From Maniola hyperantus (Eukaryota > Arthropoda > Insecta > Lepidoptera > Nymphalidae), in contig NC_048560.1 in assembly GCF_902806685.2 (NCBI RefSeq), positions 5,794,212 through 5,858,211 on the forward strand: a DNA stretch of 64,000 nucleotides, written 5' to 3'. Within the stretch, counting starts at the first letter, position 1, and every line of letters starts with the position of its first letter. Positions 42,466-51,801 of this stretch are shown in pieces. A program made the translations under genes and the position numbers. The notes beneath the pieces are model-generated. The model had not been told where the DNA came from. It did no database searches and saw nothing but the letters and a program-made list of their open reading frames with translations.

Positions 42466-42645
42466 CGAACCAGCGGGGCGATTGTCTAAAACCTGCATCA
42501 ATCATTATTACAATCTCAATTGTTCTGATTGGCTGAATTTGTGCGATTCTTGTTGCAACAATGAGCAACAATGCATTGTGGCCAATAGTGAGCGAGCATT
42601 AACCAATCAGAGATTATTCGGTCGTGACATTGTAGTTGTCAAACA
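42466..42645. repeat. CCAAT-containing inverted repeat, copy 2
   Basis: CTCAATTGTTCTGATTGGCT, GCATTGTGGCCAATAGTGAG and AACCAATCAGAGA match 43618-43810 closely. Confidence 0.6.
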
Positions 42646-42654
42646 ACCGCGGTA

Positions 42655-42785
42655 GGGCCACTGGCTTAGTGACGTCATACAAGGCGCTCGCGTTGGCACC
42701 GGTACTGGATAGACGAAAACGGGCGAGTTGCGGGGAAGCGCGAGGGGAGCGCATTCCAGCGAGGTTCGTAGATATTTCCGCTAGG
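42655..42785 (-). repeat. Short inverted-terminus repeat, copy 2
   Basis: Reverse complement of 1407-1534 (GGCACCGGTACTGGATAG, GATATTTCCGC). It is fused at its left to the CCAAT repeat. Confidence 0.5.
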
Positions 42786-42974
42786 TAGTAGCTAATATTA
42801 TCGCTAGAGATACTTCGTAAGCTTCTTCCTACTTTCATTAAAAGCCATCATTTACACAAAATGGCGTCGTTACATCGATGCGCAAGTCTCATTAACATTA
42901 CCTGGTAGTGTCGGATGTTACACATTTCATATTTGCCCTGAATACTTTGATATTAGGAAATTGGGTGATGATCT

Positions 42975-43140
42975 GGCGTACAGTACGCGGCAGAAAATAA
43001 TGTAGGTACATCGGCCTTTAGAATGACATTTTTCGGCTTTGTAGAGCGTTTGTCTCTGTCATTCATACCTATGTGACGTTTTGTCTCAACGACAGAGGCA
43101 ATTGTTCTACAAATCCGGTATCTCCTTCTAAAGGTTCTCG
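42975..43140. mobile_element. MITE family M1, copy 4
   Basis: CAGTACGCGGCAGAAAATAA at the left and TTGTAGAGCGTTTGTCTC inside match the copy at 9257. The right tip is lost after CTTCTAAAGGTTC. Confidence 0.65.
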
Positions 43141-43199
43141 GCGGTTGCTCTTTTTAATTTTAATTTTTCAATTTACAATGCAATTTTTAATTTTACATT

Positions 43200-43315
43200 T
43201 TACAATTTAAAAACTGCCATACCCCTTCCAGGTTAGCCCGCTTCCATCTTAGACTGCATCATCAGTTACCACTAGGTGAGATTGCAGTCAAGGGCTAACT
43301 TGTATCTGAATTTTA
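43200..43315 (+). repeat. SINE CTGCCATACCC tail, copy 3
   Basis: AAAACTGCCATACCCCTTCC, TTCCATCTTAGACTGCATCA and GTGAGATTGCAGTCAAGGGC before an A-rich end. Confidence 0.55.
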
Positions 43316-43617
43316 AAAAAACGTGTTGCTTATGGTTCATGTTTGTACACTAAACACACCTAGAAAAGGGAGTGTTGTATCATTTCAAATGAAATGATAT
43401 AAGTGTTACGTGGATCGTGAAGCCTCGGTTATGGGTAACTTAATTGCTGCCTGCATGTTTATATATGAAGTGATATGTAGTTGCTAGTTGATCTCTGACC
43501 CGCAGCTTTGCTATTTCCTTCCTTCCAATTATTACGTAAGAATTTAGGCCTCCCTAACCTACGATATTTGAAGTTTTGATTAACTACCTACTTAGTTTAA
43601 ACAAAGTTAAAAGCCTG

Positions 43618-43810
43618 ACATGTAGGGCGATTGCCTAAAACCCATCTAAAACCTGCATCAATCATTATTACTCGTATCCGTACAATCTCAATTGTTCTGA
43701 TTGGCTGAATTTGTGCGATTCTTGTTACAACAATGCATTGTAGCCAATAGTGAGCGAGCGCCAACCAATCAGAGGTGATTGCGATCGTGATAGTGATTCT
43801 CTCCCGCAAT
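43618..43810. repeat. CCAAT-containing inverted repeat, copy 3
   Basis: Longer relative of 42466 with GTAGGGCGATTGCCTAAAAC, GTTCTGATTGGCTGAATTTG and CCAACCAATCAGAGGTGATT. Confidence 0.6.
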
Positions 43811-44562
43811 CGCGCAGAAAAAAGAAAAAACTTGCTCTGGGGGCGCCACTAGGTAATGGCATGGTAATGTAATGGTCTACGTCTACGAGTGATCTGTGGT
43901 CTACGGTCATACATCGATGACGGTCATGTAGGTACGTATTATGGTCTTGCAATAAATTAGTTTCACGGGTTTTCCTCATTGTGGCAAGATACCTAGCTAT
44001 TTTATTTTTCTGGTCAGGCTTTACCTGGATTTAAGTACATTAATCGTGCAGTTGCAAGCTTAAAAATGTTACTTGACAGAATTTCAGACAAGTGACATTT
44101 GCTTCAAGCTTGAAGAAGGCTTGAAGCATAGAGATAGTATACAATGGTAACAGCAACTGCACCATAGAGTAAACGGAATTGCTCTTATGTCTTATACAAA
44201 ATAATTGTTGATTGGAAATAACTAGTTACGCTCTAACTTAGCTAAATTTTCATAAGTAAGAAAGAGATAGTCATGTTTTTAACATATTTAACCTAATTTG
44301 ATAGAGCAGACATAAAATAAGGAATTCTAAAGTATCAAATCAAGAGTGAAGTGAGAGACCTTCTAGGCAAACGCGTTCCATCAGGCCACACCATCACTTC
44401 CCATCAGGTGTGATCGTAGTCAAGCGTGCGCCTATATAAGAAAAAGGTTATTCCAGGTCTGTCATAATTTTGGGGCTTAATACACGGTAAAATCCACGTA
44501 AAGTCGTAGATAACACGTCTAACATTAGTTAAACGCTTGGATGAATAAATGGTTCAACGATA
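43811..44562. other. Non-coding stretch, little recognised
   Basis: No supported exon. A short GCTTGAAG/CTTCAAGC palindromic cluster lies near 44102-44128. A diverged SINE-like tail (GGTGTGATCGTAGTCAAGCG) lies near 44406. Confidence 0.35.
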
Positions 44563-44729
44563 CATGTGCGCGATTCGTGCGCAGTTCATTAGAACTCAGT
44601 GTTTCCATATGTAAATCGAGAATTACCGTGTTCAAGGGTTAAAATTACGGTGTTTCTAGATTAAATTACGGTGGATTAGCTAAAAGAATACCGTGTAAAT
44701 TACCGTGTCATTTTTAAAAGAAAAAACGT

Positions 44730-47197
44730 TGTAATATGTACGAATTGTCAGTTTAAGTAACATAAAAATGCAACTCCTCAATATATCGAATTAGGTTGCC
44801 TGCACATCGGATTGAAAGAGAGGTGATGCAAAATTATGTAGGTTAGGTAGTTAAGCAATAAGATTAAAACAATAGTATGTAAGATTTCTTTATTAGTATT
44901 GTTAGTCCATAAGCGAGTAGTAGATCATAAGCCGGCTCTCAATAAACATCTTTCACCGTTGCCGCATTTAATTATTACCATACGGCCACAACATATCTCA
45001 TGGCGACCCTTGCCAGTCGGTGCATGCCTAATCTAAGTGCGTGCACCGGCTGGGCACCGATCAAGAAGAAGACTACACAATTTTCAAAAGAATATTCAAG
45101 ACTCAGCTAGAACAAAAAGAAGAAACTAATTCCACGTCCTGTATTAAAAATCAAGAAACACTAATATCAAGAAATAAGCCAAAAAAAATGAATCCATAAT
45201 GAACAGAAGACAATCTCAAGCTTCATTGATCGGCCCAGCATCATCGTGCGTCCAGGGTTATCCCGGCCACAACTAGGAGGTGTCCAGGGTATTCCCGGCC
45301 CAGTTCGAGGAGTCCAGGGTTAGCCCGGCCCACTAAGATGCAGTAAAGAAGAGGCGCAGGCTCCAGACCTCCGGACCTGATGACCAAAACCAGTCCTGAC
45401 GACGACGGCGACTACACGGCGGTCACGAAATTGATTAATAAAATGTGTCGCTAACAGTTAAAGTAAGTGCAATTTATCTCTCGTAATGGGCAAATAGGTA
45501 GAATGTGTAGGTATTGTAATTTTTTTTTTGGGTAGATAATTTAATTTTGTACGTATAGGATAGGAGAATATTGGTAATTTTTTTAAATAATAAATAATAC
45601 TTGCTCCACTATCTACTCATAAGTTAGGTTATATAGTGTGTAGGATAGTTTAAAATAATAATAGATAATTAATAAATGAATAAGTAGGTACTTACTTCTT
45701 TCGTAAGTATTCGGTGTTAAAATCGAAATATAATAATTCAGAGAATTATAACGGTGCCATCGCGTGGTCAACGACACACGCGTACCCGAACATTTGATAT
45801 TGTTATACGAGACAATGGTTTTGCTAGAGATGCAATTTGCAAATACAAGGAAATTAATATGAAATAAGGAGAATTTTTTCCCCTACAGACGTTTTTCGTC
45901 TAGTTTCGTGCAAGTTTTGACGATGTAAGACTATACCCGGCTTTGACAAATTAGGACTCTGCAAACCAAAGGCTTGATCACCCTTCGGCTGTAGAAGTGC
46001 TATAGGTATAAAATATACAATATTTATTTTGGGATTGAGACATACTGACGTAGGAAGATGATTATTATTTATTTATTTGGACGCGATGTTTTGCGCATAT
46101 TTAGTACCTCCTCATTCAACTATATATTTGTCTAGACTCTTGATCATTATCTACCGCGCTGGTGTTAGTGAAAGACCTAGAATTTTTATGAAAAGTTGAA
46201 TGTTATTGAAATACTTATTGAAAGAAATAAGTTTGATGAAGACTATAAGTCTTATGAAAAATGCTTGCAAGCATGTTATGTTAAATATTTATTAGGAGAG
46301 AGTACGCGCCGCGTTTGTTGATTTGTTTATTTATTTGTATTATGTGAAGAAGTAACTTGAAAGGAAGATGAAGACTAGGAGAGATTTATTTTGACTGTCC
46401 AGGAAATATGAATACCTGAGATGTTTACTTAATAATAGGTATTATTATGGGTTATAGAATAGAAACCTTATATTTACCGTCTTACGACGATGCTATACGA
46501 CAGCTGTATACTTATGATGACGACGATTTGATAGGTCAAAGAATCTTTTGAAGTCGATTTGTGAAATCGATACCTCAACTTATACATATCTAATACCTAT
46601 GATGCTATTTTGAGATTATTTTATTATGATGAGATTTTTCGAAACTTTTGTAAAAGTTAAATCCTTGACTGCACTTAATAGATTACGATTTTTCTAGTTA
46701 TAAGTAAGGTTGAAAGTATGCCCATACGTAGTAAGAGATAAGATAAATTGCACTTGAGCACAGGAAGTAATAATAAAAAAAAAATGTTTCCTTACATAAT
46801 TTTAATTTTACTTAGCATTAGATTTTATTTTTGTGATTGTCATCATCTTTTCTTCTGATTCGATGTAGCGTCTAACATTTTTTTTCTTTTAAGGGGAGGG
46901 GTAACCGCATACATTTTCAGGGGAGTTGTAATATGTACGAATTGTCAGTTTAAGTAACATAAAAATGCAACTCCTCAATATATCGAATTAGGTTGCCTGC
47001 ACATCGGATTGAAAGAGAGGTGATGCAAAATTATGTAGGTTAGGTAGTTAAGCAATAAGATTAAAACAATAGTATGTAAGATTTCTTTATTAGTATTGTT
47101 AGTCCATAAGCGAGTAGTAGATCATAAGCCGGCTCTCAATAAACATCTTTCACCGTTGCCGCATTTAATTATTACCATACGGCCACAACATATCTCA
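44730..47197 (+). mobile_element. Non-coding LTR retroelement (same family as 19471-21126)
   Basis: The LTRs at 44730-45000 and 46927-47197 are both 271 bp and look identical. They begin TGTAATATG, end ATATCTCA and are flanked by ACGT on each side. The primer site TGGCGACCCTTGCCAG is at 45001. The 3' polypurine region (AAGGGGAGGGGTAACCGCAT) is the same as in the element at 19471. The 1.9-kb inside has no frame of 60 codons and no gag or pol motif, so it must have moved with proteins from another copy. Confidence 0.85.
45250..45331 (+). repeat. Triple GTCCAGGGT…CCCGGCC motif in the LTR leader
   Basis: GTCCAGGGTTATCCCGGCC at 45250, a variant at 45282 and another at 45312, about 30 bp apart. 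The core GGGT-x-CCC can form a small hairpin. The position downstream of the primer site is where packaging or dimer signals lie in retroelements; that role is a guess. Confidence 0.6.
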
Positions 47198-47980
47198 ACG
47201 TCATGAATTTGCTTTTTAATCAACTATTAATATTATTCTGAATCTGACTCTCCTAGCATAGCAATATCTTTTTCATATACGGATTTATTCATATTAATAT
47301 TTTGTTAAATCTCATTAGTTTTACATTTTACTCCTTCCTAATTGCTTGAATAAGGACGAAAATAGATTGCTGAGATTTGATGCTTAAACCGAAAGCAAGA
47401 GAAATGTTGCCATTACGAAATATGCTTAGGTGACTGAGATTCGTACTCGTATTACGCAGTATATTATGAATTTTTAACGTGATTTTGTATTACGGTGACA
47501 CGGTCAAGGTAATGGCCATATTACCTTGACGGTAGATTAGGGCTGAATTACGGTGCATCTACGGTAATTACCGTGTACATGGAAACACTGTTAGAACTGC
47601 ACATGCACGAATCGCGCACATGCGCATAAAGAGACGCAAACGACAACAGCCCGCCCTCCATGGAATCAACTTCAGATCTCAGAGCCAGTCCACACGGCGC
47701 GTTGCGTCAGCGTTGCGTCGACGCAGCGCTACCACTGCGTTGTTTTACATACAAATAACCAAGGTGTTCACACGGCGCGCTGCGTCGTCGCAACGCACAC
47801 ATGACGGACAGCAGCCCCCGAGACGAAGCGGGAGGGGGTGTACTCGTGCGACGTCGGAGCGTCAGCGCTCAGTTGCTTGTGCGTTGACAGAGAGGATACA
47901 CGGAAGCTCATTTCGTTTTACGTTTACGTTTTTGTATTTAGTTTTATTTGCAGGGTAATTAGTTTTATTTGCAGGGTAAA

Positions 47981-50247
47981 ATGAATACCATTGAAGAAAT
48001 TGACATAGATTACTTGATTACATTGATACAGGAAAGGGAAATTATATGGGACAAGTCAAACGTAGATTTTAAAAATAAAAATTTAAAAACAAAAGCCTGG
48101 GAAGACATATCAAAAGTTTTATTTCCTGATTACGAGAATTTCACAGCTGAACGAAAAAATAAAGTTGGTGAGTTCACAGTACAGATATTTATGTTTTTTT
48201 TATTTAAGAGGGCTTTCAAGATTTTCTTGCACCGCCAATTCCGCGATCAGTACAAAATTAATATCTCGACACTCTAAAATTTTAAAACTTAGGGAATTTA
48301 GATTAGCGTGAGTACTATTTTATTACTTAGCTCAAAACTAACCTAGACTACGCTGAGTAGGTATAAAATATTATTTTTTTACTGATCGCGGAATTGGCGG
48401 TGCAAGAAAATCTTGAAAACCCTCATAATACAATTATACCTTATTTAGCTGCCAAGGCAGAGTTCCTCTAGTCATAAAATAGGTCGCATATTGCTGTCTT
48501 ATGACATTCGGTGCTGTCTGTTCTTCATGTACGGGTTGTATTGGGAGAAATTCATCAACACTTATAGCAAATTTATCTCTTTGTCTAAAACCATCTCGAT
48601 CAGCGACAAAATTGTGTAATACACAACATGCTTTTATAATGTCAGTAGCGAAGTCATAGGACACGTCTATCGGTCTGTGAAAAATGCGCCATTTGTTAGC
48701 CATAATCCCAAAAGCGCATTCGACATATCTTCTGGCTCTGCTTAGACGGTAATTGAAAACCTTTTGTTGTAAGTCGAGATTTTGACCGCCATATGGACGC
48801 ATAATATGTTTGCTCAGTCCAAAAGCTTCGTCACCCACAAATACATACGGGGTTGGTATATTGCTACCAGAGAGTGGCTGGGGTTGAGGTAGTGGTAAGT
48901 TGTTGTTAATCATTAGCTCGTACAGTTTAGAATTTTGTAATATGGTTGAATCGCATTCTTTTCCGTATGCACCGATGTCGACAAATACGAATTTGTAATT
49001 TGAATCCACAATAGCTAGCAACACAATCGAAAAAAAGGCTTTATAATTAAAAAAAAGTGAGCCACTATTTGCAGGATTACACACGCGGATATGTTTGCCG
49101 TCGATGGCACCAACACATTGAGGAAAATTTGCCTTTACATCAAAACCCCTCGCTATTGTTTGGAAACTTTCAGTTGTCAGTTCAGGGATGTTGTCTCGAA
49201 GAAGATTGGTCCATATAGCACGACAAACTCTTTGTATTATATATGCAATAGTAGATTTTCCCCGTTTGAATTTGAAATGTAAATCAGTTATTGAATTTCC
49301 ACTTCCTAGGTATCTGAAAAGAAAATAATTATTATAATATGCATTTATGAGATAGATAGATACCCGAAAAAAAATACTGACATATTCAGACATCGATAGC
49401 AAATAACTTTCTCTATGTAACCAATTAATTCTGGAATCGCGAAAAAAATAGCAGCTGTTGCATACATTTTGATTCAGTAGGTATTGCTTTTTGTATGTAA
49501 CAGCTGTTATATTTTCACGATTCCAGAGTCGGTCACATAGTGTTTGTTAACGATATCTGAATATGTCATTAAATTTTATCGAGAAATTCACTATGTATAA
49601 ATTATTAAATCATGTTTACTATTGGTTTTGCAGGTAATGATTTAATAAAAAAATGGAGAAGTGTAAAAGATAATTACTTCAGATATTCAAAAAAATTAAA
49701 AGAAGCATCAAAATCGGGCTCGGGCGCTACGAAACTGAAGAAGTATCATTTATACAATCAACTCCTTTTTTTGAGAAAAGTGGAACAAAATGCCACCGAA
49801 TCTAGCTTAGACTCGCCTAGAGAAATCAACAATGAATCTACGTCTACAAATGATGACATTACCACAGACAACACTCCGCGCTATGTTCCAGTCGCGCGCA
49901 AAAGGGCAATGCAAATGGATGAGTTTGAAAGAGAAGGACTAAAACTTCTCAAGGAGCCGGAAAATCGCCATATGTCCTTTTTCAGAGCTATATTGCCATC
50001 TATTCAAGAATTTTCCGACCGAGAAACTCTCCGTTTCCAAAGTAAAGTTATACAAATTATAGATGAAATGCGGTATGGACAAACATCATCATATGTGAGT
50101 GGCCCATCAACGTCTCACCAACCACCATATGGGTATCAAACAGCAAATTTTCAAAGTACATACATTTCTGATTTTAATAATTCAATTACATCTCCAGAAA
50201 CATCTCAAGCAAGTGAAGAAACTGAATACGATTTTTCTAATTTGTAA
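47981..50247 (+). CDS. Harbinger-encoded MADF (Myb/SANT-like) protein
   Basis: Two exons, 47981-48167 and 49634-50247, give 266 residues. The donor is GTTG|GTGAGT, the acceptor TTTTGCAG|GT, and the phases agree (1 to 1). The MADF domain is split by the intron: LITLIQEREIIWDKSN and KAWEDISKVLF before it, LIKKWRSVKDNYFRYSKKLK after it (about residues 9-110). A Ser/Thr-rich linker follows, then a helical FFRAILPSIQEFSDRETLRF segment resembling a BESS-type motif. In Harbinger elements this partner protein binds DNA and helps bring the transposase to the nucleus and the ends. The second exon lies in the transposase intron on the other strand. The start at 47981 is the first ATG in frame. Confidence 0.85.
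48208..48424. repeat. Inverted repeat inside the MADF intron
   Basis: Arms 48209-48249 and 48381-48423 (GGCTTTCAAGATTTTCTTGC, then ACCGCCAATTCCGCGATCAG) are complementary over about 42 bp with one mismatch. The right arm ends 10 bp from the transposase stop codon. It may be a small MITE or a structural part of the transposon. Confidence 0.75.
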
Positions 50248-50746
50248 TTACTGGATGATATCTCTCTTAAATAATGTCTAAATTTAAAATTATGACAATT
50301 GCTGATTATTTGTGAGTTGATTACTCTCTTAAATAATGTCTAAATTTAAAATTATGACAATTGCTGATTATTTGTGAGTTGATTACTAATTAAACAAACC
50401 AAAAAAACTGTTATATTTTTATTACTTAAATATATTTATATAGTTACCTTAAAGTGATTCCCAGCATTTCTACTGGTTCCACTGGATTCCTCATATTAGT
50501 ATAGTTTTTTCGTATGTGTGGTTCTAAGGACTTCAATAAACATTCGAAGCTGGATACACTCATTCTAAAAAAATTATAAAACTTCTTTTCGTCTAATAGC
50601 AACTCCCGATATTCTAAAAAAAAAAACTGTCCATCACGATTTCTTAATGAAATGAAAGGACTGATCCAGTACCGTCTTGTGATCTTGCGTCGATTTCGGC
50701 GGTGACGTAGTAATAGGAGCAATGCTAGACGTCTTTTCCGATCCAT
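48434..50746 (-). CDS. Harbinger transposase (HARBI1-like, DDE_Tnp_4)
   Basis: Two exons, 50746-50448 and 49313-48434, give 392 residues. The donor is TTAAG|GTAACT and the acceptor TTTTCAG|A, and the split Arg codon joins ITLR to YLGSGNSITDLHF, a conserved block of this family. The N-terminal half has a helix-turn-helix-like part and KRGKSTIAYIIQRVC. The catalytic core shows Asp171 in GAIDGKHI, Asp261 in VGDEAFGL and Glu298 in RRYVECAFG (36 residues between the last two). It catalyses cut-and-paste transposition at 3-bp targets. No stop or frameshift is seen, so it may be functional. Confidence 0.88.
49378..49568. repeat. Long imperfect hairpin in the shared intron region
   Basis: The left arm TGACATATTCAGACATCGAT to GCAGCTGTTGCATAC pairs with the right arm GTATGTAACAGCTG to TCTGAATATGTCA. 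The stem is about 80 bp with a few bulges and an about 25-base loop near 49480. It lies in the introns of both the MADF gene and the transposase gene. Confidence 0.75.
50263..50388 (+). repeat. Tandem duplication of about 63 bp
   Basis: TCTCTTAAATAATGTCTAAA and AATTGCTGATTATTTGTGAG occur twice in immediate succession, just after the MADF stop codon. The two copies look identical, so the duplication is recent. Confidence 0.85.
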
Positions 50747-50999
50747 GATTTGCTATAGACTGACTGCGAATTTTTTTCAAAATACTTGCCGCAACTGTGC
50801 GTCGCCGCTGCGCCGACGGAACGTTGACTGCGTCATAGTAACGCTGCAGCGCCCGTGTGGCCGGCTATGCGTCAAAATATTTGCGTTGCGACGACGCAAC
50901 GCAACGCAACGCGCCGTGTGGACACGCTCTAAGGAAATGTAAAATTCATAGAGTAAAGACGCAAAATCGCCGTGTGCAAAATCATGCAAAATTGCCATA

Positions 51000-51801
51000 A
51001 AATTTGCATAAAATCGCTCGTTCGTGGGGTGACGTTGATATTTGACTTGTGGTTGACATTGGCAATAACATTCATCCAAGCATTTGGCCCTTTTTGGCCA
51101 AAGAAATTTTATCTACTACTTCGATCTCAGGCTAAGAATAAGGAGACTTGTCAAACGCGTATACCCGAAAGGGACAAAACAACAAAAGAAAGTTACGTAT
51201 GAAAGTTATGTTTCATAATTTGCGTTCGCTACACCTTTTACACAGCAATGCAACATAAATGGCTTCTACACATCTTCAATACTAAATTTAAAACAGAAAA
51301 CTAAATAAAAACTCGTAATATTCGCAATAAATTACTATCACAGAGGTTTGTTGGGCACAAACTACAAAGTGCTCAACAAAAAAAAGCTAAACTATGACAA
51401 AGGCTATCACTCTTAAGAGCTTTTCTATACACCTAGCTTGCTCTAACAAGGTATTATTATTTTAATGCCAAATCTACCTTGATTCTTAATCTGAGACTTC
51501 GATGTATCCTTCCTTCGATGCATTTGGCCTTTGACATTTGGCTGTTTGACTTTGACGTTTTAGATTTCTATCACCTCTAGCCCTAGGCTCTATCACTTCT
51601 ATTCTATTACAATACAACTTCTACTGTGTTCTAGAACTAATAATAAATACAAATAAGTTACTGAAAGCCATAAAGCAAAATAAGAAGAAGAAGACAAATA
51701 AGTTAGGTATTGGTGAATGGTGTTATCAAATTAAATTAATATTCGAGTGAGTTTTGTGGTCTTGCAATCAATTTTCGATATCAACAAACTAAATTAAAAA
51801 C
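51000..51801. other. Upstream region of the deoxyhypusine synthase gene
   Basis: About 0.8 kb of apparently unique DNA. It should contain the promoter and 5' UTR. I see no clear TATA box; the ATG context is AAAAACATGG. A CATTTGGCC segment occurs near 51083 and again near 51521. Confidence 0.35.

Larger units (their letters stand above)
44597..47590. mobile_element. hAT-type MITE carrying an LTR element
   Basis: The ends CAGTGTTTCCAT and ATGGAAACACTG (a GTA follows the left tip only approximately) are flanked by the 8-bp duplication TTAGAACT at 44589-44596 and 47591-47598. Without the LTR insert it is about 522 bp. Motifs TTACCGTG / CACGGTAA and TTACGGTG recur near both ends, like the subterminal transposase sites of hAT elements. 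No transposase gene. Confidence 0.85.
44563..47622. repeat. Palindrome split by a hAT-type MITE
   Basis: The left arm at 44563-44587 (CATGTGCGCGATTCGTGC, then GCAGTTC) and the right arm at 47594-47622 (GAACTGC, then GCACGAATCGCGCACATG) are complementary. Removing the 3-kb insert gives a short hairpin locus whose centre holds the 8-bp target TTAGAACT. Confidence 0.75.
47682..50929. mobile_element. PIF/Harbinger transposon with two genes
   Basis: The terminal inverted repeats begin GAGCCAGTCCACACGGCGCG (left) and GAGCGTGTCCACACGGCGCG (right, reverse strand). A second, inner copy of CACACGGCGCG-type sequence and several GCGTTGCGTCG motifs lie within 200 bp of both ends. The flanking triplets are TCA and TAA, so a 3-bp duplication is only possible with one change. 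Inside are a DDE transposase (minus) and a MADF protein (plus), the usual two-gene content of Harbinger elements. Both reading frames are open, so the copy may be autonomous. Confidence 0.85.

Noticed and set aside
47620..47958. 112-codon plus-strand frame at the Harbinger left end
   Set aside because: It starts outside the transposon and runs through the terminal repeats. Arg-rich composition comes from CGC-rich repeat DNA.
49314..49402. Transposase N-terminus continuing upstream of 49313 in one exon
   Set aside because: That sequence is AT-rich with no family similarity, whereas the acceptor at 49313 joins exactly to the exon at 50448-50746, restoring a conserved block.
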